Positions 35,738 through 48,000 are shown, counted from the first letter of the stretch. The stretch: DNA of 64,000 bases from Magnolia sinica (GCF_029962835.1 NC_080582.1:26420032-26484031), one strand, 5' to 3'. Program-made: numbers and translations. The notes: generated from the sequence alone by a model not told the origin.

Positions 35738-37018
35738 TGTGAGGCCTGTATCCTAGCATGTACTATTCCATAAGCTTCCGCGATCCTCCTGGTCGAATTT
35801 TGGCGACTCGCGATCTATTATCGGGATTTACGCGCAGCCCTGAGTCGTGTCCTATATTTTAGAGTCGGCTCGACCCGAGACTTGTACCCTTGTGACCGCG
35901 CCATCGCCGTGGTTCCGCCGACGCGTATTACGCTCCAAGGCGATACCCAGGCCAGGAGATGTGGGCCCACGTTCAGTTCGAGGAAAACATCGTGCGTTGC
36001 AATCTCTAGAAAATCCATCATATCAAATGTCAAATACACATCACATCACTCCTATCACTCACACCCATCCCCAAGTACAACTATCCATCCCCAAAAGTCA
36101 ACTTTCCATCACTTCACCCATCCCTCTCCCAATCACTCCATCACTCACATCACCTCTCTCTCTCTCATCTCTCTCTCATTTTTCTCCCAAGCTCCATGAG
36201 AGCAACCCACGTCCAAGCTTTCCTCCATTTTTTCACCCACCATGAAGCTTCATACCCTATCATCCAACCTCTAAAATCCAATCTTAACTATTGATTCATT
36301 CTCCTTGGAGTTAGATCACCCTTGTGTGGAAAAAGGAGTAATAGTTTTGAAGGTGGGTGATTTCATTTGGTTTTGATGATTTGAGGGCCCACCTATGGTG
36401 GGACCCATCATGATTGGTATCAAAGAGGGGCCCATAGGGGCGGGGTCCCTTCGTTACTCCAATTTCTCTCTCTCTCTCTATCTCTCTCTTTCTTTCCCTT
36501 TTTTTTGGAGATGATGTGGCCCACCTGATCAGTAAACCCATGCCATCCAGCTGTCCATCTAGACGTGCTGGGTAAGGCCGACTTTGATGTATGGGTTTTA
36601 TCAACACCATCCATCTGACGGTGGACCCATCCATGTGGGTCGCACCTTGATGTTTATATGTTATCCACCCCATCCATGCATGGGACGTGGGGCCCACTTT
36701 GATGACACGTTGAGCGCAGCACGTGGGACCACCGTGATGTATCTATTGATCTCAGTCGTCCATCATCTAGACGGTGGGTCAGCAACAACCAGCTGCTGTA
36801 GGATGCTAGCAAGTTCTATGAGTCGATCATGAGATATGTGTTTTATCTAGCCATCCATTCATTTGCGTGGGACCCACCCCACACGTGCGATACGTGTGAG
36901 GGTGGGGCCCACCAGATGAACGTGCTTTATATATGGCCGTCTGTCTAGCAGGGCTGGGACGGCGGGCCACGTGATGAATGTATTGTATTCAGTCGTCCAT
37001 CATGACGCTGGACGTTTC

Positions 37019-37058
<40 letters not shown>

Positions 37059-37639
37059 TGTGTGGGCCACACCACGTGGGCCCACACGAGGCATCCCATC
37101 CACACCATCCGTGGCGACCAGGGACTGAAGCAGATCCAAACCTCTGGTGGGCCACCATGTGGACCACACTAGGATATATGTGCTGCATCTGCACCATCCA
37201 TCTGGACAGTGCATGGTACAACCCTACCATGAAGTGTGTGTTTCATCCTACTGTCCATCTGGACGGTATGGGTGGGAGACACCATATATATATATATTAC
37301 GATGGGTCCTACGTGGGACCCACCTGGTATGGGAAACCAATTGGCTGGGCGCCTCAACCAACCATATAGTTGCTATTTGTGGGACTCCCATGTGTAGTGT
37401 GTGGTAGATCCAAACCGTCCGTCCCTTGGTGGACCACACTAATGTATTTATTCCATCCACACCGTCCGCATGGAGTTAGATGGTGCTAGACAATGGCTAG
37501 ACAGTGCTGATTTACATAGGTAATGTTTGGATGGTGTTGATTTATAGTGGGCCATGTGTCCCATGGAATGATAGCGTATAGTGATACACATGTTACATCT
37601 ACAACTATTAAAATGATTTTAGTGTGGTCCAAGCCCACT

Positions 37640-38200
37640 TGAGGACCATTGGTGTGGCCCATCCATGAGGCCCAATATGATGTATTTTGGCCCATGGGTG
37701 GGGCCCACCTGTTTGTATTGTTAGGCCCAAATATGTGGCCCATGTGATGCATTTGAGGCCCAGGTGCAGGGCCCACTATTGTGTGTTTGAGGCCCGTTGG
37801 TGCGGCCTATTAATATGGCCCACTTTATGTATATTGAAGCCCATGGGTTGCGACCCATTATGATGTATATCGAGGCCCATGGGTCGTAGCTCATTGTGAT
37901 GTATTTGGGGCCCATGGGTCATGGCCCATGGTGATGTATATTAGGCCTGTATGAGTGGCCCATTGTGATATATTTCCGGCCCATTTGGTAAGGCCCACAG
38001 TGATGTATTTCTGGCCCATTTGGTAAGGCCCATTGTGATGTATTTCCGGCTCATTTGGTAAGGCCCATTGTGATGTATTTCCGGCCCATTTAGTACGGCC
38101 CAATGAGATGTATTTTCTGGCCCATATATTGTGGCCCATTTGACATATATGGGGCTCATGTATTATGGCTCATTGTGATGTACATGAGGTCTATGAGTGA
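37640..38200 (+). repeat. Tandem array of a 35-bp GGCCCAT unit
   Basis: Cleanest units read GGCCCATTTGGTAAGGCCC then ATTGTGATGTATTTCC, about 35 bp, at 37978-38120. Earlier units are looser and built on GGCCCATGGGT and GTGATGTAT. The array resumes after the 19-bp minisatellite at 39438. Confidence 0.8.
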
Positions 38201-38334
38201 GGCCCAATGCATGAATGTGTGGATCGATATAATGTGTGATTTCACTATAATGTATGTAATGATGTTTACGTGGGCTACTGTTTGGGAGTATGTTGGTTGA
38301 ATGTCCACATTGTGACCTTTCCTTAGGTCAATTG

Positions 38335-39438
38335 TCGATTCTGATTCCGATTGTCGATGTCGATTGTTTAGGTCGATTCCAATTTCGATTGTCGAGGCCG
38401 ATTCTGATTGTCAAGGCCGATTGTTGAGGCCGATTCTGATTCTAATTGTCAAGGCCGATTGTTGAGGCCGACTCCGATTTCGATTGTCGAGGCTGATTCC
38501 AATTGTCGATACCGATTCCGATTGTCGAGGCCAATTGTTTAGGTCGATTTTAATTCCGATTGTCGAGGCCGATTGTTTAGGTCGATTTCAATTCCGATTG
38601 TCGAGGCCGATTCTGATTGTCGAGGCCGATTGTTGAGGTCGATTCCGATATCGATTGTCGAGGCCGATTATTTAGGCCGATTCCAATTTCGATTGTCAAG
38701 GCCGATTGTTGAGGCCGATTCCGATTCCAATTGTCGAGGCCGATTGTTGAGACTGATTCCGATTGTCAAGGCCGATTGTCGATACCAATCCTGATTGAAG
38801 AGGCTGAATCCGATTGTTGATTCCCATTCTGATTGTCGAGGTTAATGGTTGAGGCCGATTTCGATTCTGATTGTCGAGGCCGATTATCGAGGTCGATTCT
38901 GATTGATGGGGCCGATTATTGAGGCCGATTATGATTGTCGATTCCAATTGACGAGGTCGATTATTATGGCTGATTCCGATTGTCAATACCGATTCCGATT
39001 ATTGAGGCTGATTCCGATTGTCAAGGCCGATTGTTGATGCCGACTCCGATTCCGATTGTCGAGGTCGATTCCGATTGTCGATGTCAATTCCGATTGTCGA
39101 AGCCGATTGTTTAGGCCAATTCCAATTCTGATTGTCGAGACCGATTCCGATTGTCGAGGACGATTGTTGAGGTCGATTCTGATTCTGATTGTCGAGGCCG
39201 ATTGTCGATTCCGATTCCGATTGAAGAGGCCAATTCCAATTATCGAGGCTTATGGTTGAGGCCGATTCCGATTATCGAGGCCTATGGTTGAGGCCAATTT
39301 CGATTTCGATTGTTGAGGCCGATTATCGAGGCTGATTCCGATTGTCGATTTCGATTCCGATTGTCGAGGTCGATTATCGAGGCTGATTTTGATTGTCGAT
39401 ACCAATTTCGATTGTTGAGGTCGATTCCGATTGTCGAG
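38335..39438 (+). repeat. Minisatellite of GATTCCGATTGTCGAGGCC units
   Basis: About 1.1 kb of a 19-bp unit, variably shortened to 13 bp (GATTGTCGAGGCC) or extended by extra GATTCC hexamers. Because the unit length is not fixed, frames shift along the array and short open frames such as RPIPIVEAD appear by chance. It sits inside the 35-bp array. Confidence 0.88.
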
Positions 39439-39720
39439 GCCCAATGAGATGCATATACGACCCGTATTTAAGGCCCATCGTGATGTGCATTCAGCCCGTG
39501 TTTGAGGCCCAATGTGATGTATATGCGGCCCGTATTTAAGGCCCGTTGTGATGTGTATTCAGCCCGTGTTTAAGGCCCAGTGTGATGTATATGAGGCTTA
39601 TGTGATGAGGCTCATTGTGATGCATTTAAGGGCCAAGTGATGGAGCCCATTGTGATGTATGTTAGGCCCATGTAAAGGCCCATTGTGCTGTGTATTAAGC
39701 AATTAGTGAGGTCATGGGTC
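39438..39720 (+). repeat. Continuation of the GGCCCA / GTGATGTAT array
   Basis: Units of about 33 bp with GGCCCRTTGTGATGT and CAGCCCGTGTTTAA alternate, matching the style of 37640-38200 on the other side of the minisatellite. Confidence 0.7.
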
Positions 39721-41496
39721 CACTATATGTTAGACTCTATGTGGGTCATTCCTTGGGGGCAATGTTAGTTAAATGTCCACATTGTCGAGGTCGATTGTCG
39801 ATGCCGGTTATTGATACCGATTATGAGTATGTGACAGCTTAACATCATGATACATACCCATACGCATCATCTACATGTTTGTTATGAGATATGATTGACC
39901 ATTGCATATGTCATAATGCCGGTCGTTATGAGACTCTCTGGTAGGCAGAGATTGTCTCACACGAGTGCACGGTATGCACAGGATTGATGCATGATTAGAC
40001 TACATAACTCATGCATCTTGTATTATGTGATTGTGATTACTGTACGCCCTAACGACATCAGGGCTGTGACCTCCACAGGCATGTCGTGGATGGTCAGATG
40101 GGACACCAGAAATGTTTGGTTTGAGCATCTGGGCACTTTGGATGTCCGTGGATGAAAGTCTCTAAACCTCCGAGACCAGGAGACGCCCCAACATCTAGAC
40201 CGAGTGGATACATGAGCGCCCGAGTGTCGAATACCAGTAGGTCGCATCTCCCACTGTGTCGTGGTCGGTTGGGAGGGGGTGTAGCCTTATCTGCCCGAGT
40301 GAGGGGGCTGTAAGCTAGGTTGAGTTTAACCAGCTCCTAAATGGGTCCGCTATCGATGAGCCAGGTAGGCATTGGTATACTACCGGCAGACAGGTGGTGA
40401 GGTCTTTTCCACTCGCTGGGCTATGCGGCCGGCTGGGGCGGTAGCTAACTTGGAGTGTACTAGACCCCGGTGATGATCCAGAGATGTACAGTACTGATAT
40501 GTAAACTTATTGAGCAGGAGTTACATACTCATTCATTCATTCATTCACTATCCACTCGGGCTGATTGTGCACAACTAGTTAATATGTGTACCTCCTCAAT
40601 GGCCAGGATTTCGGTTGGGGCGTGCAACCAACCTGAGATCTAGAGTTTACCACATTGAGTCTGACTATCCAAATTAGGTATGAGACTGGTTTGGATAGAA
40701 GTCCCTTGTGATGGACCCCATAGCCTGCAATACTACGTACTATCATCCCAACTTCACACTTCAGCATGGTCATTCCATTCGCACCGCATATTGCAATATA
40801 TCTGTGGCATATGACATTTTGGGCTATTGTGTTTCTGTATTTTTATGGTCTAGATATGGTTGACGCTATTTGTGAACTCATCAGGAATTGTATATTGCAT
40901 TGCATCCTCGGCATATGATATTTGGCTCTTTATGACTCTTTATTTGCATAGCTGATCTGTATTGCGTATTCTGATATTGATTGACTCATGGACTTATCAG
41001 TATTTCCGCTTACTCTGATATCATATGATTTATGATCTTATTAGTATTTCCGATATTGCATGATTATGGCATTGTATTGAATACTTGACACTTAACTTGT
41101 GCACACACTTACACCACCCTCTAAGATTTCTATAAGCTTATGCACAATAGATGCGTGCAGGTAATGTTAGATTGCAACAGCGTGGAGCTTGGAGTGGTAG
41201 CTAACTTCTGGAGCTTTGATTTTGACATATGTATTTCCCTTTCAGCATTGTATTCAAATGTTTATATTAGTGGATATGTGATGATGATGTTGCCTTTGTG
41301 ATTTGGGTAAACTTGTGTTTATGCTTCTTACGAGATAAATGTACGTTGAAAAATCCTCCTTGTAAGATCCTAGGATCGAAATCTGGTGTATGTGTGTTGG
41401 GAGTCGAGAATGGGGTACTACGGAGGCTGTCGGCACCGGATTCGGCGATCGAGAATTTTGTGAGCCCGATTTCCGAGTCTAGGGCGTGACACTTTT

Positions 41497-44040
41497 GATC
41501 TTGAGTACCCACTTATTACCTATCATTTTGTGATTGGAAGATAGATTTACAAGTTCTTAAACTTTATTTTTCTCCATGGAAGAGATCTCTTCGTCCTTAG
41601 AAGTAACCTAATCGGTTGAGTTAGAAGATAATAATGCATCCTGATAAGAATTAGGTTCATCACCATCAACCGCAATGCAAGAGAATAACTGCCCCTCAAT
41701 ATCGAAGTATCTTCGGGGAATCAATCCTCTTTCGCCTCGACTAACTAAGGAGACTGTTGAGATGTCCTCCCACTATGCTGACAAACTATAAGAGCATCAT
41801 AATTTTCAAAAAGTTCTATAGTAATCTTTTATTTTATTCAGCTGGGGTATTTATCTTTTGTGAAGGTCACGTTTCAAGATTCTATCTCTATCTATCGTCC
41901 ATAGTCTTCATAATCTAGAACGTATCCCTTTGAATGCATGTGGTACCTTATGAACATGCATTCAATGATTTTACTATTAAGTTTTCCTCTATGCGGGGCA
42001 GACAGTAAAATATATCCCAAAGATCCCCAAGGCCATAGGTTGGCTAGAAAAAGAATCCTCCTAGACCACATCTCATATGGGGTCTTAGGAATGGATTTGG
42101 ATGAGACTCTATTAAGGACGTAAATGGTCGTTATCAGTGCGTCTCCCCAGAATGTGGTAAAGAGATTGGCTTGTGTCATCATTGATCTAACCATATCCAA
42201 TTATGTCATATTCTTTCTCTTTGCAATACCATTTTGTTGTGGAGTGTAAGCCATTGTGCACTGTCGGACAATGCCAACATTTTTACAAAATGATTTGAAT
42301 ATTTCAGATGTATACTCGCCACCTCTATCGGATCGAAGGATTTTAATCTTTTTCTCAAGCCGATTTTCCACCTCAGCTTTATATTTAAGAAAACAATCAA
42401 AAGCCTCAGATTTGTATGAGATGAGATACACGTCCATAGTATGAGTAATCGTCAATGAAAGTGACAAAGTATTGACATCTATTTCTAGCAGGTACATTCA
42501 ATGGTCCACAAATATTTGAATGAATTTTCTCTAGTTGGCCCTTAGACCTAGCCGCTTTAGGGAATGGTTTCTTTGAAGTCCTCCCAAACACACAATATTT
42601 ACAAAATGAAAAATTAATTTTGGATAATGAATCTAATAGAGAAGAATGTGCTAGTCTTGTCATATGATCCTTTCCGATGTGATCTAACCTCGTCGCACAT
42701 GTCATTTTAGAGATTCAAATGCTATAGTTTCATTCGACATAGTAGATAAAGCAAGAGGTGCATTATCACTATCTATGTTAAATAAATAAATCTAAAATTA
42801 AATTTTTCCATGCAAAGATGAGGTTATTAAGTCTTAAAGAAACTCGTGTCCCGGAAAAATGAATATCAAAACCATCAATTAACAACTTAGAAACAGAAAT
42901 TAAATTACGACGCATGCCCGGTGTATAAAGAGTAGTATGGAGGATTATTGTTTGACCTATGCACGTACGGAGATGGTAAACGTTAATCCTTAGTACGTTT
43001 TCAACAGCATTATTTCTCATATACACCTTGTAACTTCCCGTGGCTCTAGGTCAGAATTCCTTGAGTCCTTGATGACTTCGTGTCACGTGCTTTCTTACGC
43101 CTGAATCCAAAATCCACTCATTAGATATAATATTAATGGAAATGATTTAAGAATAAACCCGTACATACAAAGTATCTAGTGACTTAGGAATTACTATCTT
43201 TTTATGGGCACACTGCCGACCATAATGGCTAGAGTTTCTGCAAACGAAGCAGATTATGTCTGCCTTTTTGTACGTATTCTTTTCATTCTCCTTCTTGGGA
43301 TTTGGAGGAGGTGTTGTAGACTTCTGTTCTTGGTCATTCTTGTTTGCCTTCTCGTGAACTTTGTACCGTTTCTTGTTAGCTTTCCGCTTTTAGGTCTCTG
43401 TTATAAAGGCCCTGACCGAACCTGGCTGAATTGCATTTATTTCAACCTTTTATACCGAATGACCACAAAAGTCTTTGAACATGGTGATAGAATCAGTATG
43501 GTTCAGAATTCTTTTAATCAGGGCCCAAGATTCAAGCAAAGAATGGTGCATTGATATTATCTTTTGGTTTTCAGTCAATTTACACCCCACATTCCTAATG
43601 GCTCCTATCATTTGCTCCATCTTGCGGATATGATCTTTGATAAGGCAGTCGACTGTCATCCTATATTCCTGGAATTCTAATTCCATTGTCCAAACTTTTG
43701 CATCCAAATTATGCGCATAGGTATTTGTCAGTGCTTCCCAGATTCCTTTAGTGGTGTCATGTACTTCATACGTCGGTATAAGTTCTTTGTGCATTGTGCT
43801 AATTAAAACATTATGGACAAAACGATTCTGTTTACATCACTTATTGTAGCGGTTCATTGCAGCCATATGTCCTAAACTTTCGTTTTCAACCAGTATAGGT
43901 TCTTCTTAAACCTCATCGAGTGTATGCGATATATCGTCCTCGTCCAGAAGGCTTCGCATTGCGTGGGACTAGTCTTTGTAGTTGTTACCATCGAATTGTT
44001 GACCTTTGAGTTGTTCATCGATTAGTGCTTTGGTGGCCAT
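41497..44040 (-). pseudogene. Copia gag, protease-region and integrase pseudogene
   Basis: The minus-strand ATG at 44038-44040 opens MATKALIDEQLKG, followed by gag blocks (GIWEALTNTY, KVWTMELEFQEYRM, KDHIRKMEQM). Next are the pre-integrase block YTPGMRRNLISVSKL (about 42900), the C-x2-C segment FCKYCVFGRTS, the integrase core (IHSNICGP, where Asp of the usual HSDICGP is Asn, then TFIDDYS, LRSDRGGEY and YTPQQNG), and TFWGDALITTIYVLNR. It ends in KWVLKIK next to the inserted block. Frameshifts and stops are scattered throughout. Confidence 0.88.
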
Positions 44041-44234
44041 CTCTACATTGCATCAAGTATCACTACTTAGCTATGATCTAAGGTATTGGCACTAATCATC
44101 AACATTTATACGTATTATTTAAAATTTCAAGATAAAAAAGTAGTCAACTCATTTTAACGAGATCTAAAAGTCTACATACCTGAATAGGCGGTGTAGATCA
44201 ATCAAGTTCTCTTATTTAAGATGAATATGATGCT

Positions 44235-45248
44235 TTTATAAAAATATATTTGTATAACATGCAATCTTCCATTATAGGTTACATGCATCATTTAATGGGG
44301 AAGACTTAACTTCCACTCAGGTTATGCACAACCTTTATATATATGGAGCATCTTAGCACTAAGTTTTCTATTTTCTAATGAAGAAGGGGCATAGATCTAA
44401 TTGTATTAAGCCTAATTATATCACATATATAAATGTTATCATCATAAAAAAAAAGCGCTCAGATATTAAGAGAGCCCTATCATCACTAATGATCATGTCC
44501 ATTCATGATGGATCCGATCATTACCGATAATGATCACCGTTGATGATGGATCCTCTCATCAACGTTGATCATCACGATTGATGATGGTTCCTATTACTAA
44601 TGGTCCCTTGATCAATAGTGAATAGAAGAATATATTAAGAAAACTACATTCTTATGCATGCATATGTACATGTAATAATCAAGAAACACGTGAGATATAC
44701 ATTTTGATTGTTGAACTCCAAAATGTGTAGCTCACATTATAATTATTTAAGGTAGGCTACACATTTTTTGGAGTTTTACAGTCAAAATGTATATCTCACG
44801 TGTTTCTTGATTATTACATGTACGTATGCATGCATAGGAATGTACTTTCCTTAATATATCCTTTTATTCACTATTGATCAAGGGACCATAGTGATAGGAA
44901 CCATCATCAATCATGATGATTAACATTGATGAGAGGATTCATCATCAACAGTGATCATTATTGGTAATGATCGGATCTATCATAAATGGACATGATCATT
45001 GGTGATGATAGGACTCTTAATATTTGAGTACTTTTTTTTTCATGATGATAACATTTATATGTGTGATATAATTAGGTTTGATACGATTAGATCTAAGCCC
45101 ATTTTTCATTAGAAAATAGAAAACTTAGTGCTAGGATGCTTCATATATATAAAGGTTGTGCATAACCTGAGTCGGAGTTAAGTCTTCCCTATCAAATGAT
45201 GCAACCTATAATGGAAGATTATATGTTATACAAATATATTTTTATAAA
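44235..45248. repeat. 1-kb fold-back palindrome
   Basis: The left arm (44235-44731, 497 bp) and right arm (44756-45248, 493 bp) are near-complete inverted copies around a 24-bp loop. The arms match from the outer TTTATAAAAATAT to the inner AACTCCAAAATGTGTAGC, with scattered mismatches. It lies in the Copia leader between primer-binding site and gag start, where a 1-kb insertion is not expected. No target duplication or coding frame was found. It resembles a Foldback-type MITE. Confidence 0.85.
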
Positions 45249-45482
45249 TCTTCTTGGGTCAATAGGATGTAAATTCAAATATCGCATATTTGATATTACA
45301 ATTATTATTATTATCATTATTTAATTTACATACCTTAGGAAGAAAATAAATAATAATAATAATAATAATAAATGAATATATAAATGATTGATGTATAAAT
45401 AAAATAAAATATAGAATATAATAAAAAGGGCCACTGATTTTTTGTGATTAAAATAATAAATTGGAGATCCACTGTTGAGTTA

Positions 45483-45493
45483 CTCTGATACCA
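45483..45493 (-). other. Copia primer-binding site
   Basis: CTCTGATACCA on the plus strand equals TGGTATCAGAG on the element strand, one base inside the 5' LTR, complementary to initiator Met-tRNA. Confidence 0.82.
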
Positions 45494-45494
45494 C

Positions 45495-45989
45495 TGAAAG
45501 TCTGCGCGGAAGAGTGAGCCCTCAAGATTTGACGGTATACACGATATGAGACCTCCACAAAGCCGAAGATGAACAATCCAGATCTAGTGGTCCGCCTAAC
45601 CATTCCTAGAGCAAATGGGTCTAATCACCCCTCTGATTCTACGGTATAGATGGCCTCAAATTACGATTTATGGCTTAGATTGTCCTAAGGACAATCTAAA
45701 TGGACAAACATTAATCTCTCAATTTCCTCTTTTTACTCTCGTTGCTGCTTAATGTGTTATTTATGAGAGAGCCTCTTCCCATTTATAGGGAAGGATGGGG
45801 AGTTTGGATGAGACCAGAACTTATTCGGTCTTATCCCCATCTCCTCATCTAAATCTTCATTTAAAGTCAAATTTAAAATTCAACTTTAAATAGAAGAAAG
45901 AAAAATGATTAATAAAAAGAGGCTTAACCTCATGGGACCCACTCACTAGTGATTGCCCACCAATGGGCCCCACTGGCCTATGTCCAACA
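45495..45989 (-). repeat. Copia 5' LTR, 495 bp
   Basis: On the element strand it starts TGTTGGACATAGG and ends GACTTTCA (TG...CA). It is uninterrupted and collinear with both pieces of the 3' LTR. Confidence 0.9.
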
Positions 45990-46009
45990 CAGGTGACCCA
46001 GTCTAGTTT

Positions 46010-46490
46010 TCTCAATTTTTTATCTGAGCTTGAAGGTCTCATCTCAAGGCCACAAAGATTGGAACCCTAGTCAAGCCAAGGATAGTGGGCATCGGCTTCA
46101 CTAGATCCCAACAAATAAAAATAACATTAAGGAACATCCTACCTATTTGCAGTCCAGTGACATAAATGGCATTGGATCTTATATCCCAGGGATAAATGAT
46201 TAAAGATTCAATTGTTCCATTCTCTCCAACAATGCCACCACTAATATAAAGTTTATTCATGATGTTATTGACCCTGTCGATATCAAAAGTTGATAAGACC
46301 TTGAACAAATTGTTGATTGGGAGAGTCTGAAACATGAAAGAGGCTAAATTTACAGAGAATGTGCACCCAAATCCAGCAGATATAAGGGCAGTTAAAGAAA
46401 AGATGATCAATAGATTCATGACTGAAATGACAGGAGTAAACTCCTCATGTATCAAATTTAATCTCAAGAGATTGTCTTTGATCTTGAGTT
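46010..46490 (-). pseudogene. L1-type LINE zf-RVT fragment
   Basis: On the minus strand, one frame reads CHFSHESIDHLFFNCPYICW at about 46440-46370, the zinc-binding zf-RVT signature at the C-terminus of plant L1 ORF2. It is followed by a decayed WRE-NN-IFN segment (like the usual WRERNNRIF) near 46230. The longest open frame here (142 codons) is in another phase and is not the ancestral one. Confidence 0.65.
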
Positions 46491-46730
46491 TTCCAAAAAT
46501 AAAATAAAATCACATAGTGATTGAGTGTTTTGGAATATTAGTTAAGCTAAATAAGATCAATTTTGATGATTGGAGAAGAATTGGTCCGTTAGGCTTTCAT
46601 AGTAGATTTGAAAGTCATTTGGCATTGGGATGAAGAGTTCACACAATTTCATCAACTACTTGAAAAAGGCTTAACTGAAGAGCCTCATTGATAATTTCAA
46701 CTAGATGAACCAAGGATGGAGGGGGGAACA

Positions 46731-46983
46731 TAATGCAGGTGCATTTTTACGTTGAGATCGAGTGGGGTGGTTTGTTGGATATAGGGGCACACTTGGGGTG
46801 GGCAGCTTGTGTGAGACAGGTGGCTCATATGAGGCGGAACTCATGTAATGTGGGGCTCATGATAGGGGTTTGACCGAGTACCTAACCCATGGGATGTTGG
46901 GCCAGTGTATGAGATAAATGGATTGATTCACCACGCTTTATCAATTTGAACTTTTAAAGCAAGTGGTTAGTTGTCCTACATCA
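46731..46983 (+). repeat. Dispersed repeat family R1, copy C
   Basis: Same plan as the two copies at 10174-10730: TAATGCAGGTGCATTTT, CACACTTGGGGTGGGC, GTGAGACAGGTGGCTC and ATGAGATAAATGGATTGATT, ending GTCCTACATCA. It is more diverged. From 46984 to 47780 only an ATTTTT microsatellite (47294-47332) is noted. Confidence 0.7.
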
Positions 46984-47293
46984 TAACACTATCTATTTTC
47001 ATAGATAAAAACATAAATGCAGATGTTCTTATCCATTCCAAGCCTATAGATGGCATGGAACTTTAAACAATCCAAGAGAAAAAAGAGAACAGAGTAAGGG
47101 TTCAAATCACAATTTTGTCAAATTTCCATTCTCAATAAGAAATCTAGTTTGAGGCTTAGTAGATCCTCAACACCTAAGATATGCGCTAAGCCCGTGAAGT
47201 TATGGTCTAGCAACCTTAAATTCGAAATAGAAGCATCCTTGAAATACTTTCCCTGAACTCACCTGCATTGCATGCTATTTTCCCTTAAAGAGG

Positions 47294-47332
47294 ATTTTTA
47301 TTTTTATTTTTATTTTTATTTATAAAGAATTG
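47294..47332 (+). repeat. ATTTTT microsatellite
   Basis: Six or so ATTTTT units. Confidence 0.85.
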
Positions 47333-47782
47333 TTTGATGAGACAGTCTTGACAGAGATTTCCAAGAGAAGGATGCTTAAGTTCCCCTTATCATTTGATGT
47401 GTAGTTTTGATCCCAACCAACGGAGTGGATAGAGTTATCCCTAAGAAAGCTCCTCGTTGGCTCTTCTACTATTCATAAAGAGAACTTAGGTAACGAGAAA
47501 GAATTAAACCCAAACAAGTGTTAATTGAAAAAAGGTTAATGAAATCAGCTCAAGTATGTGGCCTACTTGAGTTTTAGAGTCCTTTTTTTTTTTTTTTCTT
47601 TCTTGGGCCAACATCCTAATATGAGTTATAAAAGATGCATTGTAGATGTTACAAAGTCATCACGGTGAACCATATGTTGTCATTGTTGGATAAATTTTAA
47701 GTGGACTAGAAAATTAGAAAGGGAAAGGAGTGGGTAAAATCCAAACCTTCTATATGACATAGCTAAACTCCAATGCGTCTAT

Positions 47783-47969
47783 TAGGGGTGCACGCGGTTC
47801 GGTTTGGTTAGGTTTTGGAGTGAAATCGAAATTGAACCATTTCTAACGGTTCTAGAAAAATCAGAACTGGAATTGGACCATTTGCACCCTAGAATCAAAT
47901 CGGAATCGGACCGTAAAAACCGGTTCAGTTATACGATTTTGGGCTTTTTATTCTCCAACCCAATTGCAT

Positions 47970-48000
<31 letters not shown>

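Larger units (their letters stand above)
35738..41491 (-). mobile_element. Giant solo LTR-like block, 5754 bp, inserted in Copia pol
   Basis: On the minus strand it starts TGTCACGCCC and ends GGCCTCACA (TG...CA), flanked on both sides by CTTTT (35733-35737 and 41492-41496), an exact 5-bp target duplication. Removing it joins the Copia codons KWVLKIK to RKEDGTV in frame. The start, followed by wording such as GAATCCGGTGCCGACAGCC, resembles Tekay/Del-type chromovirus LTR starts as I remember them. No internal LTR boundary, primer site or coding domain is visible, so it reads as one LTR rather than a full element. It is inflated by arrays of 35-bp and 19-bp units. Confidence 0.75.
22996..45989 (-). 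mobile_element. Copia LTR retrotransposon, heavily nested, minus strand
   Basis: It is bounded by two related LTRs: 45495-45989 (5' LTR, 495 bp, intact) and 22996-33122 (3' LTR, split by a Gypsy insertion). Subtracting the 9627-bp insertion and its 5-bp target copy leaves exactly 495 bp. The primer-binding site complements initiator Met-tRNA (TGGTATCAGAG, minus strand, 45483-45493). The purine tract GAGTGGGAGA lies just inside the 3' LTR (33123-33136). Internal order on the minus strand is gag, protease region, integrase, RT and RNase H, which is Copia order. All genes are broken. Outer flanks CATAT and CAGGT match at 3 of 5 positions, so the target duplication is uncertain. Confidence 0.9.

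Noticed and set aside
36311..36697. Frames in the first part of the 5.75-kb block (36-38 kb)
   Set aside because: Peptides are repeat-derived (GPTSHAWMGW, YIYIYI, NGPQMGPKY types) and carry no domain; consistent with non-coding LTR.
38573..39259. Repetitive protein (RPIPIVEAD units) in open frames on both strands
   Set aside because: The frames follow from the minisatellite sequence; unit length varies, so no frame persists, and there is no start context or flanking coding sequence.
38335..39438. CRISPR-like regular repeats
   Set aside because: Units are contiguous, variable in length and without unique spacers; this is a plant minisatellite inside an LTR.
35738..41491. Complete LTR element with two LTRs
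   Set aside because: No second copy of the start TGTCACGCCC or end GGCCTCACA is seen inside, and there is no primer site or gag/pol.
46039..46467. 142-codon membrane-like protein on the minus strand
   Set aside because: The neighbouring phase reads a zf-RVT LINE signature; the open frame is a shadow of that relic.
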